Source of the DNA: Photobacterium chitinilyticum
Lineage (GTDB): Bacteria; Pseudomonadota; Gammaproteobacteria; Enterobacterales; Vibrionaceae
Direction: 5' to 3'
Assembly (NCBI RefSeq): GCF_004104355.1
Contig: NZ_RJLM01000001.1
Location: forward strand, 1,406,418 to 1,470,417
DNA length: 64,000 bases
Shown: positions 56,724 to 64,000 of the stretch, in pieces
How the letters are laid out: the number at the start of each line of letters is the position of its first letter
Numbering within the stretch: the stretch's first letter is position 1
The notes under the pieces: model-generated
Database searches by the model: none
What the model was told of the DNA's origin: nothing
The model's input: only the letters and a program-made list of their open reading frames with translations
Translations under genes and position numbers: made by a program

Positions 56724-57559
56724 AAACAAATAAAATCAAATTCGGTATCAGCTATGCCGATACTGGCTCACCTTTGCATGCACTTAACGGTATCACCAAG
56801 TTCATCTTGTTCATGGGCTGGGTGACCATGGTGCTCATTACGTTTGATCTCCGAGTCATTTGCGGTTTAATCCTGGTTGGTTTTGGCTTGCTGAAACTTA
56901 GCAGAGTCCCGTTTGTAACCTACAAGCCACTGATGATAGGCACGACATCGGTCTTGCTGATGAATGCCTTGTTTATGTACCTGATCGCTCCGCAGCAAGG
57001 CGTAGAGTATATGGGTAGCAAAACAGTACTTGTGGCCATGGCCGGGGATTACTCCATCACCACAGAAACGCTGTTCTACCTGCTGACTGTAACACTTAAA
57101 TATTTCAGCATGTTCCCGATAGCCCTGGTGTTTGTATTTACGACCCACCCTACCGAGTTTTCAGCCAGCCTGAACAAGCTTGGAGTACCCTACCGCATTG
57201 CCTATGCTGTAAGCCTGACATTACGCTACCTGCCGGAAGTAACGAAAGATTTCGTGAATATTATGCATGCCCAGCAGGCACGCGGGGTCGATATCTCAAA
57301 AAATGCTCCTGTACTGACTCGCATTAAAAATGTCGCTAAGATCCTAGGCCCACTGATTTTCTCAAGCCTGGATCGCGCTGACGTCATTTCCAGTGCGATG
57401 ACATTACGTGGCTTTGGCCGCAACAATAAGCGCTCATGGTATAGCCTCAAACCAATGGCAAAAGCTGACTTTATGGTGTTGGCCATTATTGCCTCGGTAC
57501 TCATTCTAGGGTTTGTAAACCGCTACCAGTCAGTGCAGCTATTCTGGTATCCGTTTTAA
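56720..57559 (+). CDS. ECF transporter transmembrane T component
   Basis: A 279-residue EcfT/CbiQ family protein with about five membrane helices. Cytoplasmic coupling helices carry the two short Arg motifs, AQQARGVDISK and TLRGFGRNN, that contact the ATPases. Last gene of the S-A-T unit, with a terminator 28 bp beyond. Confidence 0.92.
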   Translation: MKTNKIKFGISYADTGSPLHALNGITKFILFMGWVTMVLITFDLRVICGLILVGFGLLKLSRVPFVTYKPLMIGTTSVLLMNALFMYLIAPQQGVEYMGSKTVLVAMAGDYSITTETLFYLLTVTLKYFSMFPIALVFVFTTHPTEFSASLNKLGVPYRIAYAVSLTLRYLPEVTKDFVNIMHAQQARGVDISKNAPVLTRIKNVAKILGPLIFSSLDRADVISSAMTLRGFGRNNKRSWYSLKPMAKADFMVLAIIASVLILGFVNRYQSVQLFWYPF

Positions 57560-57586
57560 CACTCTGTCCTGCAACGCCAGGTACCG

Positions 57587-57610
57587 AAAGCCGCTTCTTG
57601 CGGCTTTTTT
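57587..57610 (+). terminator. Terminator of the ECF transporter genes
   Basis: AAAGCCGC (57587-57594) and GCGGCTTT (57600-57607) followed by TTT. Confidence 0.9.
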
Positions 57611-57662
57611 ATGCCCTCTGATACAACTATTATCTGCTATCTGCCGATTGAAAATAACCAAA

Positions 57663-57693
57663 AAGAAAGCCAGCAATCAGTGATTGCTGGCTT
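57663..57693 (-). terminator. Terminator of the RTX adhesin gene
   Basis: AAGCCAGCAATCA and TGATTGCTGGCTT form a 13-bp stem with almost no loop (57668-57692). On the minus strand it is followed by TCTTTTT; about 40 bp after the adhesin stop codon. Confidence 0.8.
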
Positions 57694-57733
57694 CTATCAT
57701 GCCTATTTGGCTTTCAACTATAAATAACAAAGA

Positions 57734-60700
57734 TTAATCGGTTTTAAACGCCTGATGCTGGAATAGCTGATTAACAATATCACTTGAAGATGCACCAGTA
57801 TCTAAACTCAACGCCGAGAGATCCACATTATCCAACAGAATATTTTGCTGTTGACCTGAATCCTCGGTTATCGTCAGATTAACGTTACCATCTTCGTTCA
57901 CACCCGCTTCGAGATGACCAAGCAATGCATTCATATCTAGATTCTCTTCTGCAATGTCAGGCAAAATATCTTTCAAATCAAGCTTATCGGTATCCAACTG
58001 AAAATCAGTGATCACATCATTCTGCGTTGTATCTCCCAGCGATGAGGTATGCCAGGTAAATATATCACTGCCTTCACCGCCAGTCAGAATATCATCACCC
58101 AACCCACCTATCAGGGTATCGTCACCGCTGCCGCCAACTAGAATATCATTGCCGACACCACCATCGAGGGTATCCTCACCACCTTGCCCCAGCAGAATGT
58201 CGTCATTATCGGTGCCAGTCAGAATATTAGCCTGCTCATCACCGCTTTGTGCATTCTGCTCGATCTCTATCGGCTTGCTATCACCACCGGTTCCGCCAGT
58301 CAACGTCAGTGTGAAGACGTTGTCGCTGACGCCGCCCTTGCCATCCTGAACTTCAAACAAAAACTTAAGATCAGCCTGCTGTCCGTCAGTCAACGGTGAA
58401 GTCTCACTCTGAGTAAAGCTGTAACTACCATTGGCAGCCACTTCCAATGTTCCGAATACAGTTGTTACATTCAGCTTACCTTCAATAAGCTGAGTATCAG
58501 TTACCAACGGTCCGTTGACATCAGCGCCATGCAGATCTGCACCAAGCAAGGAGAAGTCATTGGCATCAATAGATACCGTCAAGGCGTCAGAGTCCGCATC
58601 ATGGCTGCCTGCCAGCAACTGACCGGCCACAGGCTCTGGCGAAAAATGATTCAGGTAGTGGGATAGATCATCTCCCGAACCAACATATACCACTTCATCG
58701 CTGATCTGGTGTAATGCTTCATCCACCTTTTCATTGCCTTCGGTCGCGATACCTATGCCATAGACCTTTGCGTTGTTGTCCGCAACATATTGCTGCCAAC
58801 GCTCATTAAGATCGCCCTCAGCTACCGAGCCCTCTTTGGGGTTAGGCGCACCGTCGGACATGAAAAAGATGGTGTCTACACTCTCGACGGGAAGCTCAAC
58901 CACGTCAAAACTCCAAATGGGATCTCCATTTTCATCTTCATCAGGCTGCCACGGGTAATTAATCCTGGAATTAAAATCTTCGTTACTCACATTATCATCG
59001 TCAGGTTGCATCACACTTTCCATCGCCTTGGCGTAGTCGGTATTCAGCCCTTTATCTTCAGTCCAGCACCAACGATTCATATAAGTATTTAGCTCGTTCC
59101 GATAGCTCAAATCCATCGGATCGCGATCGCCCAGCTCCGGCGGCTTACTTAAATACTGGACAGTAGCAAGATCATACCAGCCTTGTTTTTCTGTGATACC
59201 ACCAAACTGAACCAGTCGAATATATGTATTGGATGACCCGCCTTCATCGATCATTTTGCTGACCATGTCATGCAATGCTTCAGCCGCCAGGTAAGCGCGA
59301 GACTCAAGTCTCAGCTCAGGAGTATCTGAACCTGTTTTAGTACCATCAAAGGTGTATACCATGCTCGATGAAGAATCAAACACCACCGTGATCTTGTTGA
59401 TTGGCTGCTCCTGAACCTCGGCATAGCCGTGAACAGGCAGGCTTTCGGGTGCGTGGTTTTCACTAACATTTACCGTTACATCCGCAAAATCCCTATCGCT
59501 GCCATCGCTCACCTCAACTTTCAGCTGGTACTGTTGCTGCTGATCATAGTCAAGCTCAACACCTTCTTTCAGCCAGATCTCACCAGTACTCGAGTTAATC
59601 TCGAACTTATCAGCATCACCGCTAGCCAACGCATAGCTCAGTTTATCGTCACTATCAGGGTCAAAAGCGTCGACTTTACCCACCATCACGCCGGACTCTA
59701 ACTCAGCAACATCGAAGCTGAAGCTATCGTCTGTTGGCATTCCGGAAGCATCAGTGCCGTGTTGCTGGTTGGCATCGTCCGGACTGATAAATTCAGGAGC
59801 GCGATCCAGCACATCAATAACTATCTGGCTATCAACCTCGTCACCATCTGCATCGATCAGTGTTACATCAAACGTATCCTGCTGGTTACCAGTAACATTC
59901 TTCGCCTGATAGTCATACTTACCAGTCTCAAAGTTCATAACCAAGCGACCTGAATCTGTTTCCACTGAAAGTAGAGACGTATCAGACATTTGTAACTTAG
60001 AACCATCAGCATTTAGTTTCGAAACCGTACCAGATTCCTTATCAAACTGATAAGTATCATCTCCAACGCGAAGTGTTTCTACCCATTGCGCTTCTGCGCC
60101 ATGTACAGAGCTAATTGCATCCTGAAGCTGACCGGGAACTGAAGTAATAAGAACGTCAGCAAACTTTGCATCATCTTCTACGGCGATAGCCGAACCTTTA
60201 TCGGTAGCCAGCGGTGTTAGATATTCGAGTGATGCACCACTGCCGACCCCAAGAGACCAAATATTATCAAACGGTTGGTTATGATCAGTCAGTTCCTTCT
60301 CCATTGCACTTTCCAGCATAAGCTTCTGCTCTGCCTCAGTCGGCGGATAACCGCGCAACAGATTATCGTAACGGACTTGGCCGCCTACATCCTCAGGGTC
60401 AAGCCCTGCCATCATTGTATTGCGATTATCCTGAAACCTTGTCCAGTCATCATATCTGAAGTCCGTTGGTTTACCGTCGGAAATAAAGTAGAACTGACTG
60501 TCTGAGCCTGCCATCACCTGCTGACTGTTCACGTCGTCCAAGAGCTCACCCAACTGATCCAACGCCTTATAGTAAGGAGTCGGACCAAAAGGAGAAACCC
60601 CATTAAAGAAGCCTTCAAGTTCGGCAGTGGAACTGATCCAGTCCGAGGTTTGACTCTCCGGACGACCTGCAAAAGTAGTGATCTTGAACTGCACGTCTCC

Positions 60701-63700
60701 CTGTTCATCATATTTCTCAAACATCGCCTTGATTGAGTCTTGGGCCAGTTGCCAGCGGGTTATCTCCTCTCCATTCGGCCCGGTAACCTTATCGCCCATC
60801 GAATCGGACAGATCCAGAGCTATCACTACGGAGTTAGACTGCGGCTGAATATCAGAAATCGTATGATGTTGTGACGTCGCTTCTGGCACGGTATCAACAA
60901 CACCCACATGCAATACGGCACTATCAGTCTGGGCTCCCGCAGTCAGGGTAACATTCAGATCAAGAGTTAATTCATCCTGTCCCTGCTGCTGATGATCAAG
61001 CGGTGTAAGCAGCTCAATATCGTAACTACCTGTACCGCCATCAATAGTAGCATCCAGCACTTCAACACGATTGCCACCTTCCCCAACATAACCTTTTAGG
61101 GTATGACCATCGCTGCTAACTTCGTAATGTAATTCCTGGCCGCCGCTGGTCAATCCGTTAAAACTCTGATCAGCATCAAAGTGGTACTCTGCCGTTTCAG
61201 CCGAGCCCAGATCAGCAGTTAGCTGACCTTCGACATGCTCACTACTGTCCGTTGCCAAGCCAGACTCATGCAATATTGCATTACCGTCATTAAGCGCAAT
61301 AGTTTCGCCAATCAAGGTTACTGTCACTTTGGCCGTGTCGGTTAAACCATGATCGTCTTCAATGGTATATTCAAACTCTACATTTCTGACTTCACCGGCT
61401 TTCAAATCCTGCTCATCAGCCGCTAGTGTCTTCATGTACTCGGCCGCATCAAATACCAGCTTGCCATCCTGCAGAGTGACGTAACTCTCTTTCGGATAAT
61501 CAATAATTGTCAGTTGGTCATTTTCAGGATCGGTATCATTACCGAGTACATCAATTGCCAACGAACCTGTTTCATGGGTCTGAAACGACTGATCGAACGT
61601 TGTTAGTTTTGCTTCAACTTTGGTAATGAAATAATCCGAACTATCCGAGCCCTGAACACCATCACCGTATTCAATCGCTGAAAACTCAATATTGTCAAAA
61701 TACTGATTTCCGGTATCAATGCCTAAGACACGGTGATCGTTGCCGCCCGATTCTGCAGGACCAAGATCGCTACGATCAAAGACACCAGTCGCAACCAAGC
61801 TTCCTTGGTAATATGCCTTCCATACTCCCTGCTCGTGCTCCCAGGCTTTCCATAGGTTTCCAATAGAAACATCAACATGATTGGAGAGCTGGTTGCCTTC
61901 AAAGCTAAAGCTCATCGCTTCACTTTTACCATCGACATGTGCTAACTGCTTAGTCCAGTTTTCCGGTGGATTTGACTGAGTATTATCCAATTCGGAACTA
62001 ACACCATACTCATGAGAACCTTCACCAGTGAAGTCCGCTTTCGTTGCATCTGCAACTTTCTCACCAGTTGTAGTATCAATCACATAGTAGTCAACTTTAA
62101 TATCGCCACTTGTATCCCAATTGGTTTCATCCAGGGTTTTCGTCTCAATTGTAATGCCCTGATCTTGAACCGCATCTGGCGCTTCATTGACATCACTAAC
62201 AGACACTTCAACTGTCGCCGTGTCTTTCAGGCCGTCGACATCACTGACCTCAACATTTAAGGTGTAGCTATCAAGAGCTTCATGATCCAAAGAAACACCA
62301 TCTTTGAGGCTGATCATCCCTGTCTCACTGTTGATTTCAAACAGATCCGTATGGTTGGTCAGTGTATAGCTCGACTTGTCCCCCGCATCAGGATCAAAAG
62401 CCGCAACCCGGCCAATTTCGACTCCTGCTTCATTCTCACTTATTGTGAAACGGTAGCTGTCAGCATCAGCCTGGCCTTGATCGTCCAAACCCTGGGTATT
62501 ATTGGTTCCGCTAATAAATTCAGGGGCATCATTGACGGCAACAACAGATATAGTCGTTATTGCCGGGGCACTCTCAAGCTGTCCGTCCGAAGCGACTACC
62601 TCTATCATACGGTCTGCCGTATTAGGGGCTTCACTAGTATTACTGTAATGCACCACCTTCAGGGCTTCCTGATAATCCTGAGGCGAAGCATCACCGTTCA
62701 ACAAAACAACCAGCTTACCGTCGATGGTCGTGACCGTACCGGTAATGCCCTGAGGCAAATCACCTACCTCCAGCTTGTCGCCGCCCTGAGGGTTAGTCAA
62801 GGTAATGCGCATCGACTGGATATTATCACCATCAACATCGGAAACAGTCACATCTGTATCAGCGATGGAAATGCTCTCACCATTCTCGGTATAACGAGTT
62901 TCATAATTTACATCGTTATTTACCGTTTCGGTTCGGATGATCACATCGTCAAAACCACCATGCTTCCCATCGAGTAACAACTGTTGCCATTCCAGCGGCA
63001 GATCTTCGATACCTATGGTGGTACCGTTAGCGTCAGTTACTTCGCGGAAATGGTCATAAGCATTCTCAGGAGAAGTGTTGAATTGGGCATCACTGAAGTA
63101 AACCGCTTTGGTCGCAGGAACACCATCGACCAACAGCTTCGGAAACGCCCCGCTGATATCAAATGACAATACAGCATTAGAGTTTGCATCAAAGTAATCA
63201 TGACCATCGGCGATCAGGAAGAAACGCACCTCCTGACCCGTTTCGTTCAACGTCGCCAAGACATCACCGTCCTGCCCGCCATGAGCATCTGTCAGAATGA
63301 TTTTCGGCTCGGTCGGATTACCATTTTCGTCGAGGGTATAGATACCCACAGCATTATTATAACCACCGCGAGAGTCGACAAAGGTTACTTCGGTATTAGA
63401 ACCATCAAGATCCACCACAGGCGCTTCGTTGACGTCACCAACAGCAATATTAACGGTTGCGGTATCTTTAAGACCATCTTTATCACTGACCTCAATAGTC
63501 AACTCGTAACTATCTAGAGTTTCATGATCCAGCGAAACACCGCTTTTCAGGCTGATCACTCCGCTCTCATTGTCAATTTCAAACAGATCAGTATGATTGG
63601 TCAGGGTATAACTCGACTTGTCGCCAGCATCCGGATCGAAGGCTGAAACCTGGCCGATCTCGGCACTCGCGACATTTTCATCCACCGTAAAGTGGTAGCT

Positions 63701-64000
63701 GTCCACATCAGCCTGACCTTGATCATCCAAACCGTGGGAGTTGTTCGTCCCGCTGATAAATTCAGGAGCATCACCAGCCCCTTTAATCGTCACGGTCACC
63801 GTGTGCTCGGTGCCGTCGGCAGTAGTGACGGTAAACTCGCGATTAAGAGGATCACTGGCCTCGGTCAGTGCCTGCACCTCCGCCGAACCGTTGTTCAGCG
63901 CATAGCTCCAGGTACCGTCTGTACCTATCTTGAACGTACCGTAGTTGCCGTCGGTGACAGTCTCGGCCGTAAATACCGCCTCGCCCGCATCCGGGTCGGC
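57734..64000 (-). CDS. Giant RTX adhesin, 5' end outside the window
   Basis: At least 2088 residues; the frame is still open at the window edge, so the start lies beyond 64000. From the visible N-terminal side: a VCBS unit (DPDAGEAVFTAETVTDG-NYGTF), cadherin-like modules (about 63775-63421, 62540-62180 and 59802-59445; the first two nearly identical), VWA domain 1 (about 60850-60110; MIDAS DLSDSMG), VWA domain 2 (about 59400-58640; DSSSSM), another VCBS-like unit, RTX nonapeptides (about 58225-58060; GGVGNDILVGGSGDDTLIGG) and a C-terminal type I secretion signal region. A LapA/FrhA-like surface adhesin is expected. Its secretion genes are not in the window. Confidence 0.9.
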   Translation of the reverse strand, partial: ADPDAGEAVFTAETVTDGNYGTFKIGTDGTWSYALNNGSAEVQALTEASDPLNREFTVTTADGTEHTVTVTIKGAGDAPEFISGTNNSHGLDDQGQADVDSYHFTVDENVASAEIGQVSAFDPDAGDKSSYTLTNHTDLFEIDNESGVISLKSGVSLDHETLDSYELTIEVSDKDGLKDTATVNIAVGDVNEAPVVDLDGSNTEVTFVDSRGGYNNAVGIYTLDENGNPTEPKIILTDAHGGQDGDVLATLNETGQEVRFFLIADGHDYFDANSNAVLSFDISGAFPKLLVDGVPATKAVYFSDAQFNTSPENAYDHFREVTDANGTTIGIEDLPLEWQQLLLDGKHGGFDDVIIRTETVNNDVNYETRYTENGESISIADTDVTVSDVDGDNIQSMRITLTNPQGGDKLEVGDLPQGITGTVTTIDGKLVVLLNGDASPQDYQEALKVVHYSNTSEAPNTADRMIEVVASDGQLESAPAITTISVVAVNDAPEFISGTNNTQGLDDQGQADADSYRFTISENEAGVEIGRVAAFDPDAGDKSSYTLTNHTDLFEINSETGMISLKDGVSLDHEALDSYTLNVEVSDVDGLKDTATVEVSVSDVNEAPDAVQDQGITIETKTLDETNWDTSGDIKVDYYVIDTTTGEKVADATKADFTGEGSHEYGVSSELDNTQSNPPENWTKQLAHVDGKSEAMSFSFEGNQLSNHVDVSIGNLWKAWEHEQGVWKAYYQGSLVATGVFDRSDLGPAESGGNDHRVLGIDTGNQYFDNIEFSAIEYGDGVQGSDSSDYFITKVEAKLTTFDQSFQTHETGSLAIDVLGNDTDPENDQLTIIDYPKESYVTLQDGKLVFDAAEYMKTLAADEQDLKAGEVRNVEFEYTIEDDHGLTDTAKVTVTLIGETIALNDGNAILHESGLATDSSEHVEGQLTADLGSAETAEYHFDADQSFNGLTSGGQELHYEVSSDGHTLKGYVGEGGNRVEVLDATIDGGTGSYDIELLTPLDHQQQGQDELTLDLNVTLTAGAQTDSAVLHVGVVDTVPEATSQHHTISDIQPQSNSVVIALDLSDSMGDKVTGPNGEEITRWQLAQDSIKAMFEKYDEQGDVQFKITTFAGRPESQTSDWISSTAELEGFFNGVSPFGPTPYYKALDQLGELLDDVNSQQVMAGSDSQFYFISDGKPTDFRYDDWTRFQDNRNTMMAGLDPEDVGGQVRYDNLLRGYPPTEAEQKLMLESAMEKELTDHNQPFDNIWSLGVGSGASLEYLTPLATDKGSAIAVEDDAKFADVLITSVPGQLQDAISSVHGAEAQWVETLRVGDDTYQFDKESGTVSKLNADGSKLQMSDTSLLSVETDSGRLVMNFETGKYDYQAKNVTGNQQDTFDVTLIDADGDEVDSQIVIDVLDRAPEFISPDDANQQHGTDASGMPTDDSFSFDVAELESGVMVGKVDAFDPDSDDKLSYALASGDADKFEINSSTGEIWLKEGVELDYDQQQQYQLKVEVSDGSDRDFADVTVNVSENHAPESLPVHGYAEVQEQPINKITVVFDSSSSMVYTFDGTKTGSDTPELRLESRAYLAAEALHDMVSKMIDEGGSSNTYIRLVQFGGITEKQGWYDLATVQYLSKPPELGDRDPMDLSYRNELNTYMNRWCWTEDKGLNTDYAKAMESVMQPDDDNVSNEDFNSRINYPWQPDEDENGDPIWSFDVVELPVESVDTIFFMSDGAPNPKEGSVAEGDLNERWQQYVADNNAKVYGIGIATEGNEKVDEALHQISDEVVYVGSGDDLSHYLNHFSPEPVAGQLLAGSHDADSDALTVSIDANDFSLLGADLHGADVNGPLVTDTQLIEGKLNVTTVFGTLEVAANGSYSFTQSETSPLTDGQQADLKFLFEVQDGKGGVSDNVFTLTLTGGTGGDSKPIEIEQNAQSGDEQANILTGTDNDDILLGQGGEDTLDGGVGNDILVGGSGDDTLIGGLGDDILTGGEGSDIFTWHTSSLGDTTQNDVITDFQLDTDKLDLKDILPDIAEENLDMNALLGHLEAGVNEDGNVNLTITEDSGQQQNILLDNVDLSALSLDTGASSSDIVNQLFQHQAFKTD
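62180..63775 (-). repeat. Two near-identical cadherin-like modules in the adhesin gene
   Basis: The segments around 63775-63421 and 62540-62180 share long stretches such as FDPDAGDKSSYTLTNHTDL and EFISGTNN with few changes, indicating recent duplication or gene conversion. A third copy near 59802 has diverged strongly. The feature spans both copies and the sequence between them. Confidence 0.75.

Overview
The window reads as chromosomal DNA of a marine gammaproteobacterium of the Vibrionaceae. The genus Photobacterium is my inference. The evidence is a Vibrio-type norspermidine locus (fused diaminobutyrate aminotransferase/decarboxylase, carboxynorspermidine synthase, nspC), the uvrY(varA)-uvrC-pgsA block with a tRNA-Cys gene beside it, a V. 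cholerae cytolysin-like toxin gene, and repeated tRNA-Cys/tRNA-Leu arrays.

Left part (0.1-18.7 kb). A minus-strand four-gene signalling operon encodes a 1386-residue hybrid kinase, CheR, a receiver-less CheB and a receiver-GGDEF protein, joined by overlapping or closely spaced genes. Next come a divergent Lrp-type regulator and ornithine cyclodeaminase with palindromes between them, a DUF3592-like membrane protein, and a TetR regulator. The TetR gene precedes a three-gene respiratory molybdoenzyme locus: cytochrome b, four-cluster ferredoxin and a TtrA-like catalytic subunit. The gap before that locus has an FNR-like box and two copies of a 13-bp palindrome. A lipoprotein of the agmatine deiminase family lies directly upstream of a response regulator/histidine kinase pair.

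Middle (18.7-34.7 kb), bounded by tRNA arrays. It holds an AaeXAB-type efflux system with a divergent LysR regulator, a DUF3103-like lipoprotein, a lysine riboswitch controlling a DapA-like gene, a decayed LysR gene, a sulfotransferase, several secreted or lipoprotein genes including a Big2-repeat protein, and a VCC-like cytolysin gene broken by one in-frame TAA.

Right part (34.9-64 kb). The norspermidine genes come first, with a 68-69-bp tandem repeat between two of them. They are followed by an orphan PfoR-like PTS IIC protein with a LysR gene, a lactate permease and an FAD/Fe-S D-lactate dehydrogenase, another tRNA-Cys, and pgsA, uvrC and uvrY. An ECF-type transporter (S, fused A-A', T) follows, with a MetJ-like operator and a 41-codon membrane ORF upstream. 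The window ends inside a giant RTX/VCBS/cadherin-like adhesin with two VWA domains.

Three tRNA arrays (18.8, 34.2-34.7 and 50.2 kb) carry near-identical tRNA-Cys genes and a duplicated tRNA-Leu. They divide the window into two blocks of about 15.5 kb. This suggests expansion and splitting of an ancestral Gly-Cys-Leu array next to pgsA. The best candidates for undescribed biology are the TtrA-like/cytochrome b complex with its TetR circuit, the deiminase lipoprotein with its two-component system, and the MetJ-box ECF transporter with its small membrane ORF.
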